Origin: Bacteroidota bacterium
Lineage (GTDB): Bacteria; Bacteroidota; Bacteroidia; Chitinophagales; Chitinophagaceae
NCBI GenBank assembly: GCA_023418315.1
Contig: JAEZZY010000044.1
Location: 1-64,000 of the forward strand
Reading direction: 5' to 3'
Length of the DNA stretch: 64,000 nt
The position numbers were made by a program, and so were the translations under genes. This document shows, piece after piece, positions 52,801-61,279 of this stretch. The notes under the pieces were generated by a model. It did no database searches. It had not been told where the DNA came from and worked only from the letters and a program-made list of their open reading frames with translations. Position 1 is the stretch's first letter; the number at the start of each line of letters is the position of its first letter.

Positions 52801-54362
52801 ACCTGAGCAAATATTCCGATACACAGATTGATTCCCTAAGAAAAATATTAATCGCCAAAGAAAAAGAAAAAGAAAAAGCTGAAAAAGCGAAAGCCAAAAA
52901 AGCCCGTAAAGCAGCACGCAAAGCTAAGAGAAATACTACGCCACAAGTGAGTGGCGCCGTGCGGTTCTTCGGCAGGTTGCTCACTATGCTGAAACGTACC
53001 ACCATCAATTATTCCGAGCAAAGCGGAACCATCTTGCCCGGCTATATGGACAGCACGAGGATGATGGGTGTCAATACCCTGAACAGCCAGCCGGGGATAG
53101 ATTTTGTTTACGGATACCAGCCTAACCGCACCTGGCTGGAGCAATTGGCTGCCGAAGGAAGGCTCTCCAATGACCCGCTTTATAATGGATTATATCAACA
53201 GACGTATAGCCAAAACCTCAACATCCTTGCTACCGTAGAGCCTGTTCCTGATTTCCGGGTGGATTTTACCTGGACCAAAACCTTCAGCAAATCCTATACA
53301 GAACTGTATAAAGATACAATAGGCAATGGGGTGCGCGCCCATCTGAGTCCTTACGAAACGGGCTCCTTTAATGTTACTTATATCGGGTTGAAAACAATGT
53401 TCAAAAAAGACGGTGCGGCTTTTGACCAATTCCTCAGCAACCGGGCGATTATATCCAAACGCATCGGCGAAAGCAATCCCTATACCAACGGTACGCCGGA
53501 TCCTAACGACCCTACCTATACCAAAGGCTATACGCAATATGCTCAAGATGTAATGGTACCCGCTTTCATAGCCGCCTATACCGGAAAAGATGCAGGCGAC
53601 GTAGCCTTGATAGATAATAAGAGCGACAAAGTAAAAACCAATCCGTTCAGATACTATATCCCTGTGCCTAATTGGCGCATCAACTACAACGGACTTTCCA
53701 GATTGCCGCTATTTGACGGTATCGTACAAAACCTGGTACTCACACATGCCTATAGCGGAACCCTTTCTATGAACAGCTTTGTCAGCTCGCTTTTCTATCA
53801 GGATATTTTCAGCGTGGGTTTCCCTTCGTTCATTGATTCCAACTCCGGCAACTTTGTGCCTTTCTACCAGGTGCCGAGTGTTACCATTGTAGAGCAACTC
53901 AATCCGTTCATCGGTATTGATGCTTCCTTTACCAACAACCTGACCACCCGTTTTGAATTTAGAAAATCCAGAACGGTGAGCCTGAGCATGGTGGATTATC
54001 AAGTGGCAGAAACACGCAGCACCGAATATGTGTTTGGCTTAGGCTATCGGGTAAAAGGGTTGAAACTTCCGTTCAGCGTATTTGGCATCACCCAGCTTAA
54101 AAATGATCTGAATTTTAAAATGGATGTAGGCATAAGAGATGATAAATCAAGCAATCGCTATCTCGCATTTGCCGCGCAGGATTTGGTAACAAGAGGAGCA
54201 AAGGTGATTACCATATCTCCCTCCATAGATTATATAGTGAATGAAAAACTCACGTTGCGTCTTTTCTACGACCGCAGGCAAAGCATTCCCTATGTATCCA
54301 ACTCCTACCCCATTACCACTACACGTGCGGGGCTTACGCTGCGGTTCATTTTTGCACAGTAA
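46863..54362 (+). CDS. sprA: SprA, type IX secretion translocon / gliding motility protein
   Basis: A 2499-residue outer-membrane protein, similar to other SprA proteins (about 2400). A signal-like helix (KFILAIVVMVTLANVAARG) opens it; repeated SprA-type segments follow, such as GTTISVRPQGNVDVTIGG, VYIDDFEGTRSSIDLKLP and WFNELRMTGLNEKAGYAA; the end is beta-strand rich (TTRAGLTLRFIFAQ). SprA forms the large beta-barrel through which type IX cargo crosses the outer membrane. The start is TTG, 13 bases after ruvA, with no ATG at a better place. Residues about 1900-2025 form a highly charged Lys/Glu/Arg-rich insertion. Confidence 0.95.
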   Translation: MKGKNNFGYKFILAIVVMVTLANVAARGFRHPFFYDDPAPPPDTPAHAPDSPKLHFPIYDHTGDPIMDGNPGGMDLQDPTNLNKSVEYDPDENRYYLTEKIGNEYIRNPSYLTMEEYLNYQAQQDEQNYWKRRLDALTLFNKKPQLPTMYKEGIFDRIFGGTTISVRPQGNVDVTIGGQWQNIQNPMLVQSARKYGIFDFDLQMNINLLATVGDKLKLNISQNTKATFDNANVQKLEYTGKEDEIIKKIEAGNISFPLNSTLISGVQSLFGIKTQLQFGKLWVTSVLSQQKSKRQSLTLQGGSQTQNFSIKADEYEENKNFLLGHYFRNHYTTALANFPIINSLVTINKIDVWVTNRTGAVEGVRDIMAYMDLGERAPHNQALATNATSDSLPDNRKNNLYDRLLSNTNARLQNNATSQAGTNMGLSQGIDFERATMRKLTTSEYSFNSQLGYISLNTTLNADDILAVAYRYTYNGKVYQVGEFAEDLPPDSSNTKVLYMKLLKGTSARPTLPIWDLMMKNIYALGGFGLSKEDFRLNVLYQDPGGGEKRYIPDERSPKAGIPLLTILNLDRLNYQNDPQPDGIFDYVEGITINSQQGKIIFPVLEPFGRDLESVTAGNPQLERLYQYNILYDSTKTIARQFQQNNRYVIKGTYKSSSSSEIFLGGFNIPQGSVSVSAGGQKLIENQDYQIDYGLGRIKILNTGILNSGIPISVQYEDNATFGFQQQNFMGSRFDYYFNDKLTVGGTFMRLKEIPFTQKTTFGEDPIKNTVLGLDANYNSEFPGLTRLLDKLPIYSTSATSFITGSAEVAGLLPGHPKQINSLDPEGSVYIDDFEGTRSSIDLKLPAQSWSLASVPAGARDKNGTLLFPEATLNDNLRYGYNRGKLAWYMIEPTLLDNAGGLPAYVKNDPDQHYIRLVSPQDIFPQQNLQPTQYGLATLDLGFYPQERGPYNFDTAGIDARGRLLNPQTRWGGIQRAIEYSDFEQSNVEFIEFWLLDPFINKQNSPGGSLYINLGNVSEDVLKDSRKFFENGMPYPKNATQMATSSWGNIPLLQTQVVRAFDNDPSARPVQDVGLDGMDDEEEKQKYERYLNHIVSKITDPNALSLIQNDPSGDNYKYFRGQDYDNAGTPILARYKNFNNTQGNSPVTTDAQVYTNAATNLPDAEDINRDNTLNEAEDYYQYRIELTPAGMQVGSNYIVSKQTPTVKLPNGASEQETWYQFKIPIREYQQRVGNISDFRSIRFMRMFLTEFQDSTILRFAKLELGRNQWRRYQYSLQSPGVVVPDDELNTDFAVTSLSLEENSGRTPIPYVIPPGVNRQPLSVSSGQTIQQNEQALSVQVCGLKDGDARAVYKEVGVDMRQFGKLRMFIHAESIVGRTDVKDGDLKAVIRIGSDFINNYYEYQVPLKITLPNARSAEEIWPEVNRIDIALEDLVRVKTNRDNAGQQSFVPYEETDSKGNTIVVLGRPNLGDAKTIMLGVMNPKKTTNTPADDGLDKCAELWFNELRMTGLNEKAGYAASGKLNVQMADLGNIRLSGSMHTEGYGNIDQKLNQRYRDNFHQFDGSTNLNLGKLMPQNWGVQLPFFAGYSQTVSNPQYDPYDLDVKMKDRLAATTDARERDSLRKAAQDYTDIKSFNFSNVRILGNANKQPKTQMPWSVKNFDLSYSYNRQFKRNPLIESDELLTQKLGLGYTYNIKSKPIEPFKKLIKSKSKWLSLVKDFNFNPLPANFTFRTQLDRITNETQVRNIGDDAVYKIAPTYYKNFTWMRDYNLRWELTKSLSFDYHATNHSRIDEPYGRIDTKEKKDTLWDRIKSFGRNTGYTQAFNASYNLPLSKLPLTNWTNLRATYGATYNWTASSLLAKSQGNTIGNTRNIQINGELDFKSLYNKNRWLKAINQPKPAVLKQQKDTKGNSTPVIDGKSNPSLDRTQGKTDRTMSDADAPPERDKEDKPREEERPKEKEEQVKKPLTKEQKDSVLFAGIDLSKYSDTQIDSLRKILIAKEKEKEKAEKAKAKKARKAARKAKRNTTPQVSGAVRFFGRLLTMLKRTTINYSEQSGTILPGYMDSTRMMGVNTLNSQPGIDFVYGYQPNRTWLEQLAAEGRLSNDPLYNGLYQQTYSQNLNILATVEPVPDFRVDFTWTKTFSKSYTELYKDTIGNGVRAHLSPYETGSFNVTYIGLKTMFKKDGAAFDQFLSNRAIISKRIGESNPYTNGTPDPNDPTYTKGYTQYAQDVMVPAFIAAYTGKDAGDVALIDNKSDKVKTNPFRYYIPVPNWRINYNGLSRLPLFDGIVQNLVLTHAYSGTLSMNSFVSSLFYQDIFSVGFPSFIDSNSGNFVPFYQVPSVTIVEQLNPFIGIDASFTNNLTTRFEFRKSRTVSLSMVDYQVAETRSTEYVFGLGYRVKGLKLPFSVFGITQLKNDLNFKMDVGIRDDKSSNRYLAFAAQDLVTRGAKVITISPSIDYIVNEKLTLRLFYDRRQSIPYVSNSYPITTTRAGLTLRFIFAQ

Positions 54363-54397
54363 GAAAGATCATTTATCCCGGATGAAAACTGGCGCTG

Positions 54398-56815
54398 TTA
54401 TCGTTTCAGCAAGGCAAAATCCAGTACTTGCTTCATCTCTTCCACATAATGAAACCGCACCCCTTTGATATAGGACTTATTAATCTCCTCCACATCCTTG
54501 CGGTTTTGTGCGCAGATGAGGATGTCTTTGATGCCTGCGCGTTTTGCTGCAAGCACTTTTTCCTTGATACCGCCTACGGGCAGCACTTGTCCGCGTAAGG
54601 TAATCTCGCCCGTCATAGCCAGATAAGGGCGGATGCTGCGGCCGGTGAAAGCCGATGCCAGCGCGGTGAGCATGGTAATGCCCGCACTTGGTCCGTCCTT
54701 AGGCACAGCGCCTTCCGGTACGTGAATGTGGATATTGTATTCGTCAAATTTTTCGGGAGCGATTTTATACTCGCCTGCATGAGCTTTCAGATAAGATAAA
54801 GCAGTGGAGGCGCTTTCCTTCATCACATTACCGAGGTTGCCGGTAAGCGTTAGTCCGCCCTTCCCTTTGGAGAGTCCGGTTTCTATAAACAGAATATCGC
54901 CGCCTACATAGGTCCATGCCAGTCCTACCGCTACGCCCGGCGGATGTCCTTTGGTATAGATGTCATTATTGAACTTAGGTTTTCCGAGAATGTTTTCTAT
55001 TTGCTCCAGCGTCATTTGCGGATCTACGGTGTCTTCCATAGCCACACGTTTTGCCGTGTTGCGCATGACGGCGGCCAGCAAGCGATCCAGCTCGCGCACA
55101 CCGCTTTCGCGCGTATATTCCTGAACGATTTTATGCAGGATTTTATCCGAAAATTTCAACGGAATTTTTTTAATCCCATGCAGTTCTTTTTGTTTAGGAA
55201 TGAGGTGGCGCTTTGCGATTTCTATTTTTTCTTCTACGGAATAGCCGGTGAGCTGTATGATTTCCATACGGTCGCGTAGGGCGGGCTGTATCTCATTGAG
55301 GCTATTTGCCGTAGCGATGAATAATACTTTGGAAAGATCAAACTCCAGCTCCAGATAATTATCATAGAACGAATTGTTTTGTTCGGGGTCCAGAATTTCC
55401 AGCAAGGCAGAACTTGGGTCGCCACGGAAATCCTTCCCGATTTTATCTACTTCATCCAGGATAAATACAGGATTGGCGGATTTTATTTTTCGCAGCGATT
55501 GGATAACACGCCCCGGCATAGCGCCGATGTAGGTTTTGCGATGTCCGCGCAGCTCGCTTTCATCGTGCAAACCACCCAGGCTAAGCCGCACATATTTCCG
55601 GTCTATAGCGCTTGCAATGCTGCGTCCCAAAGAGGTTTTGCCGATGCCGGGAGGTCCTACAAAACAAAGAATGGGAGACTTCATATCGCCTTTGAGTTTT
55701 AGCACGGCGAGGTATTCAAGAATGCGGTCTTTGATTTTATCCATCCCATAATGGTCGTCGTCTAATACCTTCTGCGCCCGCTTGAGGTTGTAGCTGTCTT
55801 CGGTATAGGTATCCCAGGGAAGATCCAGCATGAGATCGAGGTGGTTGTAAATAACCGAATAATCCGGGGTGCTGGGGTGCATCCGTTCCAGCTTCTGTAT
55901 GTTTTTATCAAAAAGTTCTTTTGCCGCTTTGGGCCATTTCACTTGTTCGGCGCGTTTTTGCAGGTCTTTTATTTCCCGTTCGTTCGGCTCGCCGCCCAGT
56001 TCTTCTTTGATGGATTTTAGCTGTTGCTGCAGGAAATATTCGCGTTGCTGCTTGTCTATTTCGCCGCGGGTCTTATTGGTCAGTTCATTTTTCAGCTCCA
56101 CCATTTGCAATTCTTGTTGCAGCATTTGCAAGAGCTTTTCCGCGCGTGTTCTCAGGTCATTTTCCTCCAGCATGCCTTGTTTATCCTGCAATTTCACGGG
56201 CAGGTGTGCGGCTATGAAATTCATCAGGAAAGAAGGCTGTTCGATATTGCGCAGCATCATACCCATTTCGTTGGGGATGTTCATAGATTGGGCGGCAATT
56301 CTTTCGGAATAATCGCGGATGTTGGAGATCAGCGCATCAAATTCCGTATCCTGCTGGGGATACACATCATCCAGATAGGTAACGGTTGCTTTGAAAAAAG
56401 GATCGGTAGCGGTGAATTTTTTTATCTGAAAACGAATGCGCCCGTTGATGAACAAGGTCGTATTTCCATCGGGCATTTTCATTTGCTTGATGATGCGCGC
56501 CAGCGTGCCGGTGAGGAATACTTCGCTCTCGGAAGGATCTTCGTTGTTGCTGTCTTTCTGTGCTACCACGCCTATCCATTTGCCATGTTTATTGGCATAC
56601 TCCACGGCTTCTACCGATTTTTCGCGGGCTACGGTAATGGGCAATACCACATCCGGAAACAATACTGTATTGCGCAGGGCAATGATGGGTATCTCTGTAG
56701 AAAGCTTGGCTTTATCGTTTTCATTCCATCCTTCTTCCGTGAGGGGCACTATGGGCATGTACTCCATTTCCAGGCCTTGCGACAAAAAATTATCGAAAAT
56801 TGATTTTACAGACAT
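54398..56815 (-). CDS. lon: ATP-dependent protease Lon
   Basis: An 805-residue LonA protease with the N-terminal substrate-binding domain (IPIIALRNTVLFPDVVLPI), the AAA+ module (Walker A GPPGIGKTSLGRSIA, Walker B FILDEVDKIG) and the Ser-Lys protease domain (KDGPSAGITM and GGIKEKVLAAKRAGI). It degrades misfolded and short-lived regulatory proteins. ATG at 56815 (MSVKSIFDNF) is chosen: an AACCTTTG element with five spacer bases stands just before it, and the longer frame to 56899 adds 28 unusual residues. Confidence 0.96.
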   Translation of the reverse strand: MSVKSIFDNFLSQGLEMEYMPIVPLTEEGWNENDKAKLSTEIPIIALRNTVLFPDVVLPITVAREKSVEAVEYANKHGKWIGVVAQKDSNNEDPSESEVFLTGTLARIIKQMKMPDGNTTLFINGRIRFQIKKFTATDPFFKATVTYLDDVYPQQDTEFDALISNIRDYSERIAAQSMNIPNEMGMMLRNIEQPSFLMNFIAAHLPVKLQDKQGMLEENDLRTRAEKLLQMLQQELQMVELKNELTNKTRGEIDKQQREYFLQQQLKSIKEELGGEPNEREIKDLQKRAEQVKWPKAAKELFDKNIQKLERMHPSTPDYSVIYNHLDLMLDLPWDTYTEDSYNLKRAQKVLDDDHYGMDKIKDRILEYLAVLKLKGDMKSPILCFVGPPGIGKTSLGRSIASAIDRKYVRLSLGGLHDESELRGHRKTYIGAMPGRVIQSLRKIKSANPVFILDEVDKIGKDFRGDPSSALLEILDPEQNNSFYDNYLELEFDLSKVLFIATANSLNEIQPALRDRMEIIQLTGYSVEEKIEIAKRHLIPKQKELHGIKKIPLKFSDKILHKIVQEYTRESGVRELDRLLAAVMRNTAKRVAMEDTVDPQMTLEQIENILGKPKFNNDIYTKGHPPGVAVGLAWTYVGGDILFIETGLSKGKGGLTLTGNLGNVMKESASTALSYLKAHAGEYKIAPEKFDEYNIHIHVPEGAVPKDGPSAGITMLTALASAFTGRSIRPYLAMTGEITLRGQVLPVGGIKEKVLAAKRAGIKDILICAQNRKDVEEINKSYIKGVRFHYVEEMKQVLDFALLKR

Positions 56816-56949
56816 TATGGCAAAGGTTGCTTCAGGCTTTATTTTTAAAAAGACTGATTTTATTGAACGGTAAGATAGTCCAATCCTGTGCCAAAGCAAA
56901 ACCGACTGAAAATTTTGCAGCTACCGATTTCCGTCCTTAATTTTAAACC

Positions 56950-57735
56950 ATGAAAAAAATGCTGTGTATGCTGGTGTTGATGACGGGAATCATAAGCCCT
57001 ATGGCAGCTCAGGAAAAGACAGATACCTCGGAAGTCAAAATTTTGATTTCTACTCCCAAGCGTTTTTACATGGGCAATGGCTATGATATGTTGATGTTTT
57101 CAAGCGCGTCCTACCAACCGGCTATATCTGATGAAAAAATCACCACGCCGCGTTTCACCGCTATGGTTAATTTAGGCTTGAACCTGCATTATGATGTATC
57201 TAAAAAAACAGGTTTTTTCACCGGAATAGGGTTGAAGAATCTCGGGTTTATCCATAAATTTAAAGACGCTACAAATGCCGGCATTACTGCCAAACAGCGG
57301 GTTTATACGCTGGGAATCCCCTTGGGTATCAAGCTGGGAGATTTGCGCAACCGGAATTTCATTTTCGGCGGTGGCGGAATTGACATTCCCTTTAATTATT
57401 CCTATAAAGCCTTCACCAAAGGAGAACGATATAATAAATATTACAAACACAATGAATGGCTGAGTGAGGAAGTAACACCCATCATGCCCTATGTTTTCTT
57501 AGGGGTTTCTTTTAATCCGGGAATTATCGTAAAAGCACAATATTATCCTTCTAATTTTTTCAATGAAGATTATGGCTATAGAACGTCTTCCGGCGTGATG
57601 GTACAGCCGTACCGCAATGTAAAAGCTCATATTTTCGCCCTATGTCTGAGCATAGATATTCACTACAACCAATACAAAATACAAGAACGCGAATACCGCA
57701 AATGGAAAGCGGAGAACTTAAAAACTAAGAATTAA
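56950..57735 (+). CDS. Outer-membrane beta-barrel protein of unknown role
   Basis: A 261-residue protein with a signal peptide ending PMAAQ and regular amphipathic strands (TAMVNLGLNLHYDV, KTGFFTGIGLKNLGF, IMPYVFLGVSFNPG, IFALCLSIDIHYNQ). It resembles the PorT/OmpA-like eight-strand barrel proteins of Bacteroidota. The C-terminus is an extra charged tail (EREYRKWKAENLK). It is divergent from lon and converges on the cobalamin adenosyltransferase gene. Confidence 0.72.
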   Translation: MKKMLCMLVLMTGIISPMAAQEKTDTSEVKILISTPKRFYMGNGYDMLMFSSASYQPAISDEKITTPRFTAMVNLGLNLHYDVSKKTGFFTGIGLKNLGFIHKFKDATNAGITAKQRVYTLGIPLGIKLGDLRNRNFIFGGGGIDIPFNYSYKAFTKGERYNKYYKHNEWLSEEVTPIMPYVFLGVSFNPGIIVKAQYYPSNFFNEDYGYRTSSGVMVQPYRNVKAHIFALCLSIDIHYNQYKIQEREYRKWKAENLKTKN

Positions 57736-57745
57736 AAATGGAGCA

Positions 57746-58306
57746 TTAAATCCTTGCGCGCCAGGGTATTTCCGCTGCCTGATGCAGATGACCGATATAG
57801 CGCGCCAGCACAAACAGAAAATCGGATAAGCGATTCAAATATTTTACCACTAAATCCGGCACGTATTCTTCTTGTTGCTGCATGCCTACGCAGATGCGCT
57901 CTGCCCGCCGGCATACACATCGCGCCACATGCGCCGTAGAAGCTGCAAAATGACCACCGGGCAGGATAAACGAACGCATTTCAGGCAATACTTCATTCAT
58001 CTTGTCTATGCGGGCTTCCAGCCAGGTTACATCCTCCTCATGCAGGTCGGGCAGTTTCATCTTCACTTCCTTATCGGGGTTGGTAGCCAGCACCGAGCCG
58101 ATGGTAAACAACCGGTCTTGTATCTCACGCAATCCTTCTTTCACTTCGGTTTCGCTAAGGCTATCACTCACCATGCCGAGGTAAGAGTTCAGCTCATCCA
58201 CCGTGCCATAGGCTTCTATGCGGATGTGGTTTTTGGGTACGCGCACGCCGCCTATAAGGCTGGTGCTTCCTTTATCGCCTGTCTTTGTATAGATTTTGAA
58301 TGCCAT
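57746..58306 (-). CDS. PduO-type ATP:cob(I)alamin adenosyltransferase
   Basis: A 186-residue protein with the PduO signature: KIYTKTGDKGSTSLIGGVRVPK, then the helix AYGTVDELNSYLG and the trimer/ATP residues AHVARCVCRRAERICV. It attaches the adenosyl group to reduced cobalamin to make coenzyme B12. The B12-binding mutase subunit at 43848 is a likely user. Full length. Confidence 0.94.
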   Translation of the reverse strand: MAFKIYTKTGDKGSTSLIGGVRVPKNHIRIEAYGTVDELNSYLGMVSDSLSETEVKEGLREIQDRLFTIGSVLATNPDKEVKMKLPDLHEEDVTWLEARIDKMNEVLPEMRSFILPGGHFAASTAHVARCVCRRAERICVGMQQQEEYVPDLVVKYLNRLSDFLFVLARYIGHLHQAAEIPWRARI

Positions 58307-58546
58307 GTTGTTTGTTGTGAGTTTTCGTCTGTTTCAAAGATTGAAATTAGCAGTTTATTTGCTGCCATAGGGAAATGTAGTTTTTGTTTTTCCCTATCGT
58401 TGAAATTATTTTCCGAATACTCTGTACCGGCGCAAGTTTTTCCGCGGGATTATTTGTGTCTTTTTTAATTCAGCTCTGAGTGATGCTCATCCAAGGATGT
58501 ACTTATTCCTAACAATCGGGTTATTTACTTCTTCTAACCGACGGGG

Positions 58547-59113
58547 TCATTGTTTTACTTTCAACCACTCGCTTTTCAGCATGGCAAATTGATACTCACT
58601 TCCCCATTTTCCTTTAAAAAAAATATTGTCTATAAAATGTCCTTCCTGGCGAAAACCTACACTTTTTAATAGCTGAATGGATGCGGTATTTTCTGCATCT
58701 ACCGTTTCAGTAACACGATGAAACCCTTCTATGTTGAATAGAAAATTAAGGATAGCCCTTAATACTTCTTTTGCATAGCCCTTCTTTTGCTCATGTGGTG
58801 AAATGGTAATACCAATCTCTCCAAGCCTGGTATCGTACTGATTGAGTTTGATAGCACAATCGCCAATGAGCTTTCCGGTATTTTTACTTTCTATAGCATA
58901 CTGAACCCATTGCCCTGCAACGCCAAATGATTTCATGGCATTATCTTCTATGAACGCTTTTGCCTCTGCCATTGTAAACACATCAAAGCCCTGGTATTTC
59001 GTTACTTCAGGATTTGAGCGGTACGCATGGAAATCAGCAAGATCCTCTATGTGCAAATTTCTTATTACAAGCCGCTCCGTAATTATTGCGGGGCTGTTCA
59101 AATTATTTTTCAT
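58547..59113 (-). CDS. GNAT acetyltransferase, RimJ/RimL type
   Basis: A 188-residue acetyltransferase of the RimJ/RimL-like group: TERLVIRNLHIEDLADFHAYRSNPEV at the start, the acetyl-CoA loop SPHEQKKGYAKEVL and GFHRVTETVDAENTASIQLLKSVGFRQEG near the end. It probably acetylates an amine group on a protein N-terminus or a small molecule. It is slightly more AT-rich than lon. The 240 bases between it and the adenosyltransferase gene hold no feature I can support. Confidence 0.88.
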   Translation of the reverse strand: MKNNLNSPAIITERLVIRNLHIEDLADFHAYRSNPEVTKYQGFDVFTMAEAKAFIEDNAMKSFGVAGQWVQYAIESKNTGKLIGDCAIKLNQYDTRLGEIGITISPHEQKKGYAKEVLRAILNFLFNIEGFHRVTETVDAENTASIQLLKSVGFRQEGHFIDNIFFKGKWGSEYQFAMLKSEWLKVKQ

Positions 59114-59199
59114 ACACCATTATTTTAATTGAAGTTTATACGGCTTATTGCAAGAACAACAAATTATGAATTAAGGCGTTAATTTTATATCTTTTGAAA

Positions 59200-60648
59200 A
59201 TGAAGCATTGTTTTTTAATTCTATCCTTCATTTATTCGGTTTACTCTTTTGCTCAACCCCACACAAATATTTGGGCACAATTCAGTATGGATGTAAAAAA
59301 GGAAAATTCACAAAACTTGCTAAATACCTGTGAAAAACTAATAACTAAGGAGGGTATTGACCTCAGAACCCTCCTTTCTATATTACGTTCTAATGATATT
59401 TCCTTACAACAAGAATGGATTGAAAAACTATTCGTTACTTATAACCATAAAAAGAAAAATTTCTTTCAAACCAAAGAGCGTTTTTACAAAACAGATCGTC
59501 TTTTTACAGAAGCGTACATGTTGCATCATAATTGTAAGTTGCTGAAAAATAATTCGCTTAAAGGCTATGAGAAAGCACATTTAAGCCGTTTTAACGAGCG
59601 GGTACGAATTAAGTACCAACATCCACTATCTGATTTTGGGTTCTATGACTATCTATATAGGTGGGTTGAAAATCCTGATAAAACAGAAGATGAAGTTGTT
59701 TGCGCGTTTATAAAAGAAAAGGGTATAGTACTTGACAAAATGCTCTCTTATCATGAGTTAAGTCATCTTTTTCACAATAGCTCAGATAAGACGGAAGATT
59801 TTGACACCAGTTTTCAAAAGGCGATTACGAGTTACAGGATTAAATCCATTAAAGCAGAAAAAGCAAACGATATAAAAACAGCTTTGTTATACAGAGACAG
59901 TATTCTAAGGTCTAATCCATTTCTCAAAACATCGGATGCTCAAAAAGCAAAACGCTTAGCAATGAAAAAAAAGCTGAAAGCTGAATATCTATATTATCTT
60001 GAGTATAGTGTAAAACAGTCAATCAACCCAAATTACTACGCAGACACATTACCTACTTTTGGTCGTACAAAAGAGGATACGGCATTTGTAAAATCAGCCT
60101 TAAAAGACTTATCCCCGAAAACCGCAAATCCCTTACCCGATATAAATTATGATCTGTTGTTATTGTCTAACAGATATTCAGAACAGCATGATTTTGCAGC
60201 AGGGTTTACCTATCCGAAGTACCCTTTATTGGAGGATAAGAATAGAAAAGCAAAATTATTTGTTAGCTATGTACTACCCTCCTACATGGAATATCCCTAT
60301 TCTATAAAATTCCTTACCCGGTCGCCTTCAGACTTTCTAAATGAAGTGAATTTTGCTTTCAGCTATGTAACCCTTCATTTGCTTCAATACAACTTTAGAG
60401 AACATTTGATTGAAGAGCATGTTTTTGAAAATTTTTTAAGTACCCATGCAATATTGGTAAACATGAAAGTTGCGGATGCGGAAAATTATTATTGGCTGTT
60501 TGATTGTTACAATACAAGCTACAAACGAAAGGAAAGCCAATACGGATGGAAAATGAATGAACGTGAAGATGAAACAATCGTTGATAATGCTTTGACAAGA
60601 AGTAACAGAGAGAGCGTATTCCTATTACCTATAGAGTATTTGGAGTAA
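59200..60648 (+). CDS. Exported protein of unknown function
   Basis: A 482-residue protein with a signal peptide (MKHCFLILSFIYSVYSFAQP). The mature chain is AT-rich, lysine-rich, mostly helical in its first half (ENSQNLLNTCEKLI, KAEKANDIKTALLYRDSIL), and not recognised. The ATG at 59200 is preferred over the TTG at 59194. Its AT content and the accessory neighbours (acetyltransferase, palindromes, toxin-antitoxin pair) suggest a recent arrival. An effector or a surface protein are both possible. Confidence 0.65.
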   Translation: MKHCFLILSFIYSVYSFAQPHTNIWAQFSMDVKKENSQNLLNTCEKLITKEGIDLRTLLSILRSNDISLQQEWIEKLFVTYNHKKKNFFQTKERFYKTDRLFTEAYMLHHNCKLLKNNSLKGYEKAHLSRFNERVRIKYQHPLSDFGFYDYLYRWVENPDKTEDEVVCAFIKEKGIVLDKMLSYHELSHLFHNSSDKTEDFDTSFQKAITSYRIKSIKAEKANDIKTALLYRDSILRSNPFLKTSDAQKAKRLAMKKKLKAEYLYYLEYSVKQSINPNYYADTLPTFGRTKEDTAFVKSALKDLSPKTANPLPDINYDLLLLSNRYSEQHDFAAGFTYPKYPLLEDKNRKAKLFVSYVLPSYMEYPYSIKFLTRSPSDFLNEVNFAFSYVTLHLLQYNFREHLIEEHVFENFLSTHAILVNMKVADAENYYWLFDCYNTSYKRKESQYGWKMNEREDETIVDNALTRSNRESVFLLPIEYLE

Positions 60649-60712
60649 TAGACATAATGGTCAAAAATGGTGCTTAAAATCGCTTAAGAGTTAGTACAGG
60701 TTAGCCTTTGGA

Positions 60713-60864
60713 GAGGATTCATTGAAAACGTTTTCAATGAATCCTCCGTCCCCCGCGAGTCTCCCGAAGGGAACTCGCGCAACATGGGCAGAAACTCAAT
60801 AAAACAACATGGTTTTTCCTTTGTCTTTTCCTTAACGCACGAGTCCCTTGCAGGAGACTCATGC
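60713..60864. repeat. Cluster of palindromes, including a perfect 34-bp one
   Basis: The 385 bases between two genes here hold three hairpins in a row. 60713-60746 is a perfect 34-bp palindrome centred on AAAACGTTTT. 60754-60779 has CGCGAGT/ACTCGCG arms with TCCC/GGGA inside and one bulged C. 60837-60864 has GAGTC/GACTC arms. GCAAAG-AACG-CTTTGC follows near 60928. A related 18-bp palindrome (CGTAGTCT/AGACTACG) lies at 62662-62679. They look like dispersed extragenic palindromes. Confidence 0.6.
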
Positions 60865-61027
60865 TAAACAAGAATATCCTATTCATTGCCCTAAAAAATT
60901 TTCGCAATTTAATACAAGATTGCAAAGAACGCTTTGCGGTCAGAAAATGCCGAATGCTTTCTATTTTTATGCAAACTACGCTCAACGAGAGAAAGTAAAT
61001 GAGTAAATTTGTAAATGAGAAAATCAG

Positions 61028-61273
61028 ATGCTCATGTACACAATATATCATTTTAAATCGGTGGCAGACATCAATGCTGATATTTTGGAAGCCATTAAAA
61101 TTGCTTTTAGAGGCAAAGCTGTCTCCATTACCGTAAAGGAAGAAGCCGAAGATGATGAGGACAGCATACCCGAATGGCAGATGCGTTTAGCCCTCAAAGA
61201 AATAGAAAATATAGAGCAGGGCGATACAGAACTCAAAAACTGGAGCGATGTAAAGAACAGCTTTAATTTTTAA
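61028..61273 (+). CDS. Putative antitoxin of a ParE-type pair
   Basis: An 81-residue acidic protein (MLMYTIYHFKSVADINADIL; EEAEDDEDSIPEWQ) with a helix-rich tail LALKEIENIEQGDTELKNWSDVK. It lies six bases before the ParE-type toxin and is about the size of a toxin-neutralising partner whose C-terminal helix wraps the toxin. A second ATG at 61034 is equally possible. No DNA-binding motif is clear. Confidence 0.75.
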   Translation: MLMYTIYHFKSVADINADILEAIKIAFRGKAVSITVKEEAEDDEDSIPEWQMRLALKEIENIEQGDTELKNWSDVKNSFNF

Positions 61274-61279
61274 ATCCTA

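Noticed and set aside
60734..61051. 105-codon minus-strand frame
   Set aside because: It is made largely of the palindromic repeats and reads through to the antitoxin gene on the other strand; this looks like an artefact of the repeat.
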